64,000 nt of DNA, taken from contig CASHTG010000019.1 of the NCBI GenBank assembly GCA_949357655.1, forward strand, positions 1,426,001 to 1,490,000. The letters are read 5' to 3'. This DNA is from Parascedosporium putredinis. Its lineage: Eukaryota; Ascomycota; Sordariomycetes; Microascales; Microascaceae. This document shows positions 24,093-35,982 of the stretch, one piece after another. The notes under the pieces are model-generated. The model had not been told where the DNA came from. It did no database searches and was given only the letters and a program-made list of their open reading frames with translations. The position numbers and the translations under genes were made by a program. Within the stretch, counting starts at the first letter, position 1, and the number at the start of each line of letters is the position of its first letter.

Positions 24093-25270
24093 TCAGCGAA
24101 TTGCACCTGCTTCGTCCCTGGGGCTTCTTTCAGACTTGAGCGCCTCCGTAATCTCAGCCTCAATGGCAGCTGCGACCGCGAGTCTTCCCTCAATCCTGAT
24201 CATAGACTCATTATGGTAGGCCCTTGGCACGCTATATCGCTTGACCGGTACTCCGAGGTCGAGGCATCGCTGATAAAGCATATCACTTTGCGAGGCAGGC
24301 ACAAGCTCGTCCCTTCCTGCCGCCAGGATGAAGATAGAGGGTGGCAACTTCTTCTTAGCTTTGCTAATTTCCGCCAAGAGTCCCAGGTTCTTCCAGTTAT
24401 CCAGATGGTTACGGAGGAAAGGCCAAAGGTGCTTGTATGGCACCCACTTCTCCGGATAGAGAGTTGCCAACATGGCGCGGATGGAGTGGAAGGGGTTTCC
24501 AGGATCAAAGCATGAAGGCGAAGCTGCCTTGGGAGATTGGGAGATACGGCTAGGTTGGTCGCGAACCCACATCCGATACTCTGCCCCCAAAGAATGAAAA
24601 CGGGAGGGGCGCCGTGGTTCTTGCTACTCTGATTAACAATCCATTGGGCCGCAGCTTCCGTATCTCTGTTGATTCCCTCTTCCGAGGGACGTCCCTTGGA
24701 TTTCCAGTAGCCTCGGTAATTGAGGCATACCATAGTGATGGCGTATGGCCTTTGCGTATCCCGTTCCTTCAAGTTATGAAGAACATGGGACAGATCCGGG
24801 AGGCGAGGCGGCATCGATGAAGCGTTTCCTAGTAAGTGTAAGTGACTAGGGGATTCGCCAGGCAATGAGGGATTGATGGATCAATAGCTACCCTGGAAAT
24901 AGAGTACGTAGACAGGCACGGGGGCCTCCTCGACCCTACTTGTACTATCGGAGCCACCCGCGATGGTGGATTGGCCTGGCCCTTGGCCTGTAACTACATC
25001 AGCCACACAGAGAACTAGCTTAGTCTTGTCGGCCGACACGATCCTCTCTTCTCTCCATTCAATGCCCCGGCACAATTTCCGGTAATCGTCAATCTTCTCA
25101 CGACGTGCGCCAGGAGGCATCCCGGGCATGTATATGATCTTGTTCTGGAACACAACCATCATCATACACTTCCAGACCCAAAGCCCCCAAGAAGGCCGCA
25201 AAATATGGCCGGTGGCAGAAGAAACGGTTGGAGAGAGATTTGCCGCGTGTGTCTCCGAGGAAGTAGACAT
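24093..25270 (-). CDS. Alpha/beta hydrolase (BEM46/ABHD-like)
   Basis: Exons 25270..24892 and 24828..24093 join as VYVLYFQG-NASSMPPRLPDL, giving about 371 residues. The fold signatures are the early strand VYVLYFQGNA, the LNYRGYWKSKGRPSEEGI loop, the nucleophile elbow GQSIG (about 24571-24585), the acid in AAGRDELVPASQSD, and the histidine in PRAYHNES. Together these form the Ser-Asp-His triad of serine hydrolases. The N-terminal region (LWVWKCMMMVVFQNKIIYMP) is hydrophobic and may anchor the protein in a membrane, as in BEM46-type proteins. The natural substrate is unknown. One frame shift is needed at ACCCC near 24494, where ALILETP must continue into FHSIRAMLATLYPE. Confidence 0.85.
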
Positions 25271-26333
25271 ACTCGCGATGCGACCTGTTGGGGCCTAGCC
25301 CGCCCGAGAGTCAAAAACGAGTTGGCCCTCATTGCTGTTGCTGTCCCCAGTCGCCGATTGTGGTTGCGAGTGCAGCCATAAATGGCAGTCTACAACCAAA
25401 GGCAGAGAGAAGTGGTTCAGATGTAGGTAATAAACAATTGGCCAATTTGTAGGAACTAGTGGGCCGAAACAGACTGTCTGTCCCTTGAAGTATCACGCTT
25501 GATCCCCTCTATCACGATTCTGCCCACAAAATAGTTCACCGCCCACAGACCCCTGTCCCCCGAGTTGATTGTCCTGCCATCAAGTGTAAATACTTCACGC
25601 CACCCACATGCTTTGATTCGCCCAGGTCGTATGAGGCCAACTACTGCCAACGCATTATCGTGATGCGCTTCCTCCAGGCCTTTCCGACCCAGTCGATTTT
25701 TTTCTTTCCTAACACATGCGTACCTTGAGAGAACCTTGGGTACACAGGGTTCAAGCCTAAAGATAAAAGCGGCAAGTGTTCTTTGCATTGATGCAGTCGG
25801 GTACGGGTGCTGGTGCCGAGCTGCAGCGTTGCCAGCAGACAAAAAAAAAAAAGCTCCATCTATGTGAAGAAGGGGAAAAAAAGGAGTAGCGAGCGCCCAG
25901 CAACCGGCTTTGAATTGTTCAATCTTGTATGGAGTTGATCGGATTCAAGGCCCATGTCGTTTGGTGGGGTACTTGTAAGGCAGCACAGCAAGTCATTTGT
26001 ACTTGCGGCCCGTGCTGTCTGTCACCCTTCACCCCTCCATGATGATCAAGAACTGACGTGTAAATATGACTTGCTCGCCATCCACCTCACCTCTAGCCAA
26101 GTTCCCCTTCAATACCTTTTTCTAGCCGTTTTCTAAAGTTCAACCGTTCTCCTTCTCTGAGTAAGCCCCGATCGATCCGACAGGTTTATTGATCTTGTCT
26201 ATGAGACTTCTTTCTTCGTGACGAGCCCAGATCCAAGCTTCCATCAACCCCGCCCTCTGCCCTTCTTTTTTTCTCTTCTGCCTTCTTGCTTTCCCCCACC
26301 ACACCTGCTGCCTAAGACGATTCTGAGCTAGCG
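25271..26333. other. Divergent intergenic spacer
   Basis: No supported gene. It separates the leftward hydrolase from the rightward SDS22 gene and probably carries both promoters. A leftward open frame of 128 codons at 25456..25842 has no recognisable domain and is not called. Confidence 0.55.
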
Positions 26334-27707
26334 ATGACGAACACCGATCCAGCAACCCCGGTGAAAGCCACCGCACCGAAGCACATTGAGCTCGAGGAGA
26401 ATCCGCCCGTGCACCATCCCGGCGGCGAGCCGAGCCCCGGCCTGAGGAATGACAAGGGCTGGGATGGCAAGCTTCGCGTAAACCGGCCGTCTCTGGCAAA
26501 CCCAGAGGCGCTCTCCGACCCGGAATACTCTGATGACGAGAACGTTTTGGCCGGCGAGGTTATCGACGCCGACGAGAGTATGCTCCCCTTTTTACTTTGG
26601 TCTCCCTCTCTATCCCTTGACTCTATTTCTCGAGTTTCCGAGCGGCATCATGTCGTGCAAGTGTGGCGCGCGCGCTATCTTGTAGCACTCCGGCAGGAGC
26701 CTGTTGGCTAACCACGTGGAACCTACTTTAGATCTCCTCGACAGCGAGCCTCTCGACACCGAAGAAATCATCGTCTCGCATTCCCGCATCTCTTCCATCC
26801 CCAACCTCAAACTCGAGCGGTTCAAGCAGGTCGCCCGCCTTTGCTTTCGCCAAAACTGCATCCAGGAAATCGAAGGGCTCGAAGGCCTCGCCGCTACCCT
26901 CAAGGAACTCGACTTGTACGACAACCTCATTACGCGCATTCGCGGCATCGACGAGCTCGTCAACTTGACGACCCTCGACCTGAGCTTCAACAAGATCCGC
27001 CATATCAAGCACATCTCCCACCTCAAGGACCTCCGCGAGCTGTTCCTCGTCGCCAATAAGATCTCGACGATAGAGGGCCTCGACGAACTCCAGAACGTGA
27101 CCATGCTCGAACTCGGCTCCAACCGCATCCGCGAAATCAAGAACCTTGAATCCCTCACCGCCCTAGAGGAGCTTTGGCTTGCCAAAAATAAGATCACACA
27201 GCTCACTGGGTTGGGTGGCCTTCCTAACCTCCGGCTTCTCAGCATTCAGTCCAACCGGATCAGGGACCTATCGCCCCTCGCCGACGTACCCAGCCTCGAG
27301 GAACTCTACATTTCTCACAACGCCCTCGAGTCTCTCAAGGGCCTAGAAACCAACTCGAAGCTGCGAATCATCGACATCTCCAACAATCAAATTACTAGCC
27401 TAGAAGGTCTCGAAACCTTGGCCGATCTCGAAGAGCTCTGGGCCAGCTATAACCAAGTTGCAGATATCGGTGCGGTCGAAAAGGTCTTGAAGGATAAGCA
27501 GAAGCTATCGACGGTTTATTTCGAGGGGAACCCCGTTCAGCTTCGCGCTCCCGCGCTGTACAGAAACAAAGTCAGGCTGGCTCTCCCCCAGGTCATACAA
27601 ATCGATGCCAGTAAGCTTTTACTCCCTAATTCCTATGTCGCTTACTTTCGTCGAGTGTCTATTGCTAACATTTGCTTGCCCTTTCACTAGCCTACGTCAA
27701 AGTATAG
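26334..27707 (+). CDS. sds22: Protein phosphatase 1 regulatory subunit SDS22
   Basis: SDS22 is a leucine-rich-repeat regulator of protein phosphatase 1, needed for its assembly, nuclear targeting and mitotic function. Exons 26334..26577, 26732..27610 and 27691..27707 total exactly 1140 bases, giving 379 residues, normal for the family. The N-terminus is disordered and acidic (ALSDPEYSDDENV). From about residue 85 there are roughly eleven SDS22-type repeats, such as LKELDLYDNLITRIRGI, LTTLDLSFNKIRHIKHI and LEELWLAKNKITQLTG. The LRR cap region ends in LSTVYFEGNPVQ and ALPQVIQIDATYVKV, the standard family ending. The last exon encodes only the final five residues and the stop. No frame correction is needed. 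The start has a CGATGAC context and no better upstream ATG. Confidence 0.96.
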
Positions 27708-28372
27708 CGAATTCTGGCAAGGTCGCCAGGACTCTCACCCCAACTCGATACCCTGATATCATACCAACCACATGGCATAATTCCGCTTCGTCATCGCCAG
27801 GCTTTCTTTTTTTTTCCCTTCCTTCTTATTCTATCCTCTTCTTGAACCCTACCTTTATGTCCGCCCCACTCTTCTTTGGGCGACCAGAGTTATGCAAACG
27901 AAATGGGTATTGTCCCCACATCATGAAATTATTATTTTTACTATTTTTACGAGCTTTAGGGAGGGAAGGGACATGCGTAAACGCAGGGACATACGTCACA
28001 AGAGATTTTTTTCTTCTTCTTTCCAAAATTGCTTGAGCCAGAATTGTGTTTGGTTCATATGTTGTGGTTTAACATTAGGGTACCACAATCGGCGTAAAGG
28101 GTAGGTTGTGTTTATTTTCTTTTCCAATAGTAAGGTACAGTGAGGCATGATGCATGAGTCTTGAGGGCGAGGTGAGGAGAAGGTAGTTGAGGGGGTAGTG
28201 ATGGGGAGAGGCGGAGAAGGAGTGGAAGAGGAATTGGTCAGAATTGCCAAGGAACAACGCTCCCCTCCATGGGTGGGTGGGTTTATCTTAATCCAATGTA
28301 ATTTAGCCCACAATGGCGTAATGGTTTTCGTTCAATACAAGTCATGAAAGTATCGTGGCCTAGCAACGCCTC
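27708..28372. other. Convergent intergenic spacer
   Basis: No supported gene. It holds the 3' ends of SDS22 and xylose reductase, which converge here. A T-rich tract lies at 27809-27850. Confidence 0.6.
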
Positions 28373-30277
28373 TTAACCGAAGATCCAGAGGGCGTCGGTG
28401 GAGAAGTACTAAAGAAGTTGAAGGTGATAGAGTCAGCAACACGGACACATATTTCGCACAAGGCGCCAGCTAGTCTACGGATCACAAGTGAGGGTCTAGT
28501 AACTTACGTTGGAGGGCTGGTTGAAGCGGAGGTTCCTGTCGAGACCGCTAATGGCCTCGAGGTCCTCGCTAGCGAGGTCAAAGTTGGTGGACTCGAGGTT
28601 GGCGGTCATGAGAGCGGGACGGGTGGTCTTGGGAATGATGGCAAGGCCGCGCTGGGTGGCCCATCGGAGGAGGATCTGAGAGGGGTCTTGCCGTGCTTCT
28701 CAGCAATGGACTTGATGGTCTCCTGCTCGAGGAGGGGGTGAGGCCCTGGGCGGCCTTCATGGAGAACTCCTCAAAGGAGAGGGAGCCGAAGGACGAGTAG
28801 GCAGTAACGGCGACGCCCTCGGCCTTGGCAAGGTTGAGGAGCTCCTGCTGGACGAGGTAAGGGTGGTGCTCGATCTGGAGGGTGGCAGGCCTGATCTTGG
28901 CATAGCGGAGGAGATCGTAGAGGAGCTGGCCCTGGAAGTTGGAGACACCGATGCTCTTGGCGAGGCCCTTCTCGACGAGGCCCTCCATGGCGGTCCAGGT
29001 CTCCTGGATGCTAGCCTTGGAGTTCTTGATCTGGCTCTTGCCGTCGACGTGCCAGCCGGGGGTAGCGGACGCTGGGGTCAACGTACTCGAGGGCGACGGG
29101 GAAGTGGATGAGGTAGAGGTCGAAGTAGTCAACACCCCAGTCGGCGAGCTGCTTCTTGACGATAGGCTCGACCCTCTCGCCGTCGTGGAAGGTGTTCCAG
29201 AGCTTGGAAACGATGAAGAGCTCCTCACGCTTCACGAGGCCGTCGGCGATGGCGCGGGCGACGCCCTGTCCGCACTCAGTCTCGTTGCCGTAGTCTAGAA
29301 TTGATATTAGACATAATCCCCTCAATAATTAAACGTGTGTATTATGATGGTGCATCTCGAGTTTCTCCTTTTTTCCCCCAAAAAGTAGGGAATTCCCTTT
29401 GACAAAGAAGACAAATGCCCATGGCTTCTTCAATGGTATAGATTATGCAGTGTGTAGTTCGAGGAGCGCGCAGAAGGTTTTGGCACACCAGCCTTGGACC
29501 ATTCATATGCCTGGACCGTCCCCGAATTGGGAAATGGCCGGGGTGAGACATGGTGCAGGGAAGCCGGGAAGGGCGTCCGTCGCAGGAGTGCGTGGAGGAA
29601 GGTGCAGGCCAAAAAAGTAATGAAGTGTGTTTGGGGAGGCAAGAATGGAGGGTTTGGCCAATCAGGAGGGAAAAGTGGGCTGGGTTCATGCAAATCGACA
29701 TGGCGGGGTAAATTTGGAGGGGTACATCTGGGAGCTTTTTGGCCGGCCCACCCTCGATTTTGCCTTTTGCCTGTTGCGACTTGCTGATCTCGTCCAACAA
29801 TCCTGCTCTCGTGGGCCTAGCCCGGCCTTGTGTTCCCTCAACCTCCAACGTACTCGGTATAGGCTCGCAAAGCTCACGGGAGCGCGATGGTAGCCATTGG
29901 CCCACAGGTAGCCGTTGGTCAACCAACATACGTTGCTGATCCCCGGGGTATTACACGAGCATCAAAAGAAGTTGCTAGGGACCGGAGCTTCCAGAGAGAG
30001 TCTCATTTTTGGCGAAACTCGCGTGGGAGAGTATGGAAAGGGAGGTTGCGGGAAGGGGACCGGTACGGATGGAGAAACCAGACGGAGATGGGAGACTGGG
30101 AGAAGGAGGGAAACGAGGCGTAAACTCACCGCAAGCGCCGTCGAAGAGGCGGTAGCCGGCCTTGATGGCGTTGTAGACGGTATCGGCGGCGATATCAGTG
30201 CCGACCTTCCAGAGACCGAAGCCCACCTGGGGCATGTCGGCACCGCTGCTGAGCTTGATGCTGGGAACGTTGGCCAT
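28373..30277 (-). CDS. xyl1: NAD(P)H-dependent D-xylose reductase
   Basis: This aldo-keto reductase reduces D-xylose to xylitol, the first step of the fungal pentose pathway. Exons 30277..30130, 29294..28508 and 28408..28373 give about 323 residues. Exon 1 reads MPQVGFGLWKVG and AGYRLFDGAC; exon 2 opens DYGNETECGQGVARAI, placing the AKR catalytic Asp/Tyr region, followed by KLWNTFHDG, YLIHFPVALEYVDP, SIGVSNFQGQLL, LQIEHHPYL, the cofactor segment IIPKTTRPALMTANL and LRFNQPSN. Exon 3 is YFSTDALWIFG. Three frame shifts are needed at C runs (plus-strand G runs) near 29060 (SVRYP to PGWHVDGK), 28737 and 28694. The first intron, 29295..30129, is 835 bases, far longer than others here. The frame stays open upstream to an ATG at 30466. 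The start at 30277 is preferred because it has A at -3 and opens the conserved domain. Confidence 0.93.
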
Positions 30278-30681
30278 TTTGGCGGGGTATGCGTGAACGC
30301 TTAAAGGACGTCGTTGGTAAGGGACAGAAGGGTAGCTTCGAAGCTTAGCTCGGGGAAGGGCACAAAGTGGCCGAGTGTATAGAGGCAAGAGGGAGGAGGA
30401 TGGTATGGGGAGTCGAGGGAGAAGCGAGGAACAGACTCGAGAGCGAACTAAGGAGGACGCAGCCATTAATGTAGGGGAGCAGAAGCCGGAGACGTGGTGA
30501 GCCTAGGAGATACGCTTCATGTATTTATAAGAGGGGTTTTAAGGTAGAACCGGGAAAGCTATCACATCCCACCTGTGCTGCAACTTTTTCGATACAACTT
30601 GTCTTGTCTTTCCTCCCCCTACCTACCCGAGAATGACACCCCTCCCTTCTTTGACCCTCCGTGTAGGACGTGGGATGGTTG

Positions 30682-30695
30682 GCGGGGCAGGCTAA
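30682..30695 (+). promoter_or_regulatory. Candidate CreA (GCGGGG) and XlnR (GGCTAA) site pair
   Basis: The stretch GCGGGGCAGGCTAA lies about 410 bases upstream of the preferred xylose reductase start. GCGGGG fits the SYGGRG consensus of the carbon-repressor CreA/Cre1, and GGCTAA is the consensus of the xylanase activator XlnR/Xyr1, known to control xylose reductase genes. Both words are short and can occur by chance. The support is their closeness to each other and to the expected target gene. Confidence 0.45.
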
Positions 30696-33600
30696 GGAGA
30701 GGAACAAGTGCGAGTGGTGGGGAAGGGGCGGAAAAGGGGAGGGGAGGGGGTGCTAGGATGTAGGATGGCGGAGGTCGAACGGGAGACGGCTGGAATAGGA
30801 CGACCGGCCACGGCTTTCATCTTGAACGTGGGCGTATATGCAATAAGAAAAGCACGAGAACCGATGATTTTCGCGGGCCTTGGACGCACGTTTGTCGTTT
30901 GTCGCCTCTATGAGACTTCATCTGCACGCTCAGCCTCTGCTTTTCTGCAGGAGGACGAACGGTTTGAAACCAAGCAGAATAGCCTTTGGCTTGGCCTCCG
31001 TAGCCCGCTGGTTCCCGCTGTGACTTTTCTTGCCAGTGTGGCCGCTCGCTTGTGTCGGTTTTGTGCTTCTAAACGCTCCAGACTGTTCCCTGATGTGCAT
31101 AGGTACTATACCTGAGGTGTGATTGCATAACGCGCGACGGATTCTGCTGCTGAGGTCAAAAGGCTACCCGGGTAAAACTCCTAGTGTTGGAAGCTTTTTC
31201 AAGTCAGTTGAGAGGGCGACAAAAGGAGGGGCTCGGGGTTATTCTCGAACATCGGCTCCTCTCCTTTCTCTATGGGGACGAAGTACTCCACGGGCAGCGC
31301 CGCTTTAGCAAAAAGCCTCAAGTCTCCAAGTCCTCCCTCACCTCTTCGTCTTTTTTTCTCTTCTTCCTAGGTTCTTGTTTTTTGCCTCTTTTTTATTTTC
31401 TCGTTTTTCTTCCGTTGTTGGCCCCCTTCTAGCGGGGCTTCAAGAGGGTGTTGACGTAGCCAACACCACCAGCTCAACTCAGACTAGCTTTTTTAGCTCG
31501 GGGGTGCGTCTTTGGGGAGGAGTGGCGGACGTGCCACTCGAAGTGGTCCCTTTTTCCTGGGACGAGGGATGAATTAAGGACATTAACCCAAGATTAGAAG
31601 AGGGGCCATCGTCGAGTGACGACGAAAGGGAAACCTGTTCCTATAGCAAGCGACGAGTGTGACAACCATGCTTGCTGGCGGGTTCTTCTTGGTGACTATG
31701 TTTTCTCCGATGCCTTAAGTCTGCGGCTCCGACATGGCGGGAAATTTTAGGTCACTATCAATTTTTATCTTCCTCGACCCTCCATCCAGATATGGTGTCT
31801 CTTTTGTACCATTCGCAGCTATAACCAGGGACTATTATTGAACGGTTGTTTGGGGAGGAGGTCAGCAGGTAACAAGGTCGCAGCGCCCAGCGGTCGGCAA
31901 CGGCGGGCGCCGGAAAGAGAAAGTGGGAGGGGCGGACAGGCGCAAACCCCATTTAGGATCAAAGAAGTGACAACCCCCAAGAAGCTCCAATAAGAGAGGG
32001 AAGGAAGGGACATTGAAGAGAAGGAAGAGGGAAAAAAGGAAAAGGAAAAAGGTACGCGAGAAGACGAGAAGGAGCGTGCATGAGCTGGTATCGGAGTATT
32101 GGACGAGGGGCACATTATCTCGTCAAGGCTCCGTATTTCGATATTCTCCCCACTTTGTCTACATGTACAAGTATGTGCTCTGCACGACTTGGTGCGCTCG
32201 TTCTAACAACGGGCGTACGGACAAATGGTTATTAGTATGGCTAATGACAAGATGTCAAATGGCTGGAGGAATATTTTGGCTTTTGTTCAATCTCCCCTCT
32301 CCCTCGCTTATCCCGTGTGGACCCTGGCGGTTGCGTATATCCGCGTTGTACCCCAGTGCTCCCGTCCAACATCAATAAGGGGGAGGGTTCCTTAGCCAGC
32401 GTTGCTCTCGGCACTGGAATTCGGTGAAGGCGTAGCCCTGCCTGTTCATGCCCACATCCATCTTGGATCTATGGATCCCATGCGTGTTCCTCGTGAACGG
32501 ATGCCGCAGATTTCTTTCAGTTCTTTCAGGGGACGGCGGACTTTTCCTCAAAATTTTCTCCGGTCCCTCCTCTGCGATCTCAGGAATACCGAATAGCTGA
32601 GGGCCCCCAATACGGAAGCACCTAATTCTAAGCTAAGTTCAACCTTGTGTCGGTGTATTCCATCGGCTACTTCCCTCTGCTTCGCGAATCTGGTACAAGA
32701 CACACCGGCTACTCGTGCACACACTAATTTCTCGGTGAACAGAACATAGCCACGGTGATCCGTAAAGCCTTTGGCCCGGCCGATGCCCGTCCTGCACCGA
32801 ATCGGCACCAATGCCAAGGAATACAAATAAGGGAAATGGCAGCTATAACAACCGTCCATGTTCTCCCCTCTTCTGTCGGGCGAGACTACCAAAAGAATCT
32901 CCATTGTCCGTGGAAGAGGGCAAGCGACCTGGGTAGACAGGCATCAAATCAGTTTTACCAAGATGAGCGAGAAGAAAAAGGCCAAGTGATATCTTGCCCC
33001 CATCTGGCTTACACGGCGACGTCGCCAGCGCCTAGCCAGGAACATCGACGACCTTGGCGAGCCCTAGTTGCCACTTATGCAATCGCCCTCAACACACCCC
33101 CTTTATCCCGAAATGTCCTGCTAGGATATCGGGGAGGTCACGCTACCCGTATGGGGCCTCCAGGTTATGAGGGCAGAGGCTGGCGCAAGATGGGGCCAGA
33201 GCATCAAGGTCCAACCCACTTTTAGCGGCGTAGCTAAATAGGAATTCGAGAAAACCTTGCCCATGCGCTACTGCATTTAGCCTAATTACAGACATTGAAC
33301 ATTGGAAAGCGGCTAATTCGCCAGTGGAAATTCTGCTCCCTAGACTTACACCATAACCCGCAATGATGGCTTAGCGTGCTCGAACACAAGGAAGAAAAAA
33401 AAAGAAGAAAAGAAAAGAAAAAAAAAAGGACCAGCTTGGTATGTGGGAAGCATCGACAAGTGCTGAGCCTGATAGCACTCCAGTGTAAAGACTAACCCAT
33501 CCAGACTGCGTTCGCTATCGTGCTACGATCCAGGGCTATCCCCCACTTCTCCGCCCATCGCACCGGCCGGCAGCAGATTCCCCTTCAACCGGTCCTCATT

Positions 33601-35370
33601 CCGTCGCGCTTTCTTTCACCCCCATTATTGCCAGATGTCTACTGGAGGGGAAGCAGTGCTCCTCGGCTCTCCCACCAAAATATGTGCCAGGCCAGCACAT
33701 GCGAAACCAGCGCATAATACCCAGTAGCGTCGTTCAGCAACAGCAGGTGCTAACCCGTATCTAGGGCTTAGCTCCATCTTCCGGCTTGACAGCATTGGAC
33801 CCTAAGCCAGAGAGAAGAGCCTGTGACCCCTCCAAGTGACAATAGAGAACGAACGTCTTCCGACTTGCCACGACGGCATACCCCCTCCAAGTGAAAATAC
33901 TTTGTCTGCTCGGATTGACTAACGGGGTGGGTTCCGATGGACGTTCTCTTGTTTCCGAGTTCCGATTGTTACTAGGCCACTTCAATTATATCCCATACTC
34001 TTTTTCTTTCTTATTTCTTCTCTCTCCCTATTCCGCCTTGTGTTTTTTGGCTGGCGTCGAGCTTGGGCAAGCTTCTCGTCCCAGTCCATCCTCAACAGCC
34101 CCGCGTTCCTCTCCCCTCCCCCAACCCCTCACTCAAACTCTTTGACCGATAATGCGGGTTAAACCTGTGGTGGCGATCCCAGATGGCCGGAGCGGATGAG
34201 TTGCAGAATGGTGTGAGGGTACGTCTGGAACCCGGCCCGCAGATCCTGTGACCATGAACTTGGAATCCCGGCCTCGAATAGTTGAGGGGGACTCGAATAC
34301 GCTCTGTTCTCAGCTGTGCGTCTCCCTCTTATGCATACGCGGAAGCATCACGATTAAGGATGGCAGGTCTATTATGACCAGGCATAGCATACCAAACCAC
34401 CCGCCCCTCACCATTTGTTGCCCCGCTCGTCAATGGATGAACAAGGAAGAGCCACTTGTAGACGTGGGCAGACTGGCATTACTATGCGTCTCGTGATTCA
34501 AAGCACTCCACAACTGTGCCTCCCGTGCCGTGCTCACCGACCTCCCTAAATCATTTTGCCTCGACCCCCAGAATAAGTATGCGACAGCCAGTTCTATTGG
34601 AGGTCCCTCTCCATCGATGTGTACCCGTCTATGCCATTGTTCATCCCCCTCCAAGCCTTGCGCATTACTGTGGTTGGCTCTCAAGGCGTCCGCCCTGCTG
34701 GGTCCCATCAACTGCCGGTTGTGGGACGGAGGAGCTCGGTAGTCGAGCACCGGTGCCCCCTGTGCCCTTTTTCTGGGACTGGGGTTTTACTCCTTCAATG
34801 GCCGCGTCAAGAGGGGGCTGGCGGGAAGTCTCATTGCTGCATTTTGGTAACATCGCCTCTGCTAAACCGGGGCGAACAAAGCGAAGGCAGAGCGGCTCAC
34901 CGAGGGGCAAGAGGAAGTGTACGGGAGAACGGGAGTACAGGATTCTGCTTTTCGATGAGTAAGTCGTGCGTGCTCCTTCCCGTCTTTGCTGCTGGCGGGG
35001 AAAAACGCCATGACTCTCGCGGCAGACACTTACAAGGATGAAGCCTGGATCCCGGAGCTGAAGTAGCCTTTTGAGTTCTCCTCGCCGTCTTTGCCAATCG
35101 GCCTTGTGCTATGTACAACTATGTCGCATATCCGTCGCCCAACCCACCGCTGGCCAAGGTTTCGCAGACGAGAAGCCAGAACCTCGAGTGAAGCGCCGAA
35201 CGGCCGCTCCCCAATGGTGACGTAGACATGTGCCCCGGATCCTTGACCACCATTCCCAGAAAGGGTATATTCGCGGAAGGAGGAAGGACATAGACTATAT
35301 CTATCTATCGACCTGTGGTATGTCAAAGTCGGTGAAGGTTACCAGACGTGCATTTCGAATCCGTACTAGA

Positions 35371-35410
35371 CGCTGGGCGCTGCTGGGCGCTGCTGGGCGC
35401 TGCTGGGCGG
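35371..35410. repeat. Decamer minisatellite, unit TGCTGGGCGC x4
   Basis: Four head-to-tail copies of a 10-base unit, with one mismatch at each outer edge, span 40 bases. In the same rotation the array at 12981 has the unit TGCTGGGTGC, one base different. Confidence 0.92.
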
Positions 35411-35982
35411 TCTCCCTCACCCACACGCCCCCTTGCCCCCGCTACCCCCACCCAGCTAGCGGTTCCGGTACGTGTGATGAGGGCCGGGTCTATAAATGGG
35501 TGTATCTGAAAAGCTGCGACGCTGCTGCGCGTGCTTGTGCACCATGTATCAGTTCGGCACCGAAACGGTCCTAGTCTTACTTGTCAAGACTGGCCGAGGG
35601 GTTTGCCCCTCGGAGACCAAGGAAAGCGAGAGAGAGGCGAACCGTGGTAGTGGGCGGGTATGATCTGATTTGAGCGGAGAGGGGGGACAGGAGAGTTTCG
35701 ACAGTGAAATAATCCTCATGGTCCATAGGGGTCCGTTTGTTGTGCACGTTGGAACCCTTCTATATGGGGATGGGCCTTTGCCCGTCATCTGTTGGTTGCA
35801 ATGACAAAATGCATTAACGTACGGTGTCTATATCTCCAAGGTGTTCAACAAAATCTCTGCTCCAATGATACCCACACGGCCGTTATCTACATCATCTAAA
35901 TGATCATACGAAAAGAAACAAAGAGAGGGATACACGCGTCCCCTCCCATACCTTAAAAAAGCCTGCCACGCCTTTGGTACTC

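Larger units (their letters stand above)
30467..35982. other. Very long gene-free spacer (5.5 kb)
   Basis: No supported protein or RNA gene despite a search of both strands. It contains the xylose reductase promoter on the left, purine-rich stretches at 32012-32075 and 33391-33431, C/T-rich patches at 31340-31420 and 33995-34030, a decamer minisatellite at 35371-35410, and a small GGATC-rich cluster near 32465. Base composition resembles the rest of the window, so this is not an AT-rich, mutated repeat island. Confidence 0.5.

Noticed and set aside
25456..25842. Leftward open frame of 128 codons
   Set aside because: No recognisable domain, no conserved style, and it lies in a divergent promoter spacer. 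Open frames of this size occur by chance at this base composition.
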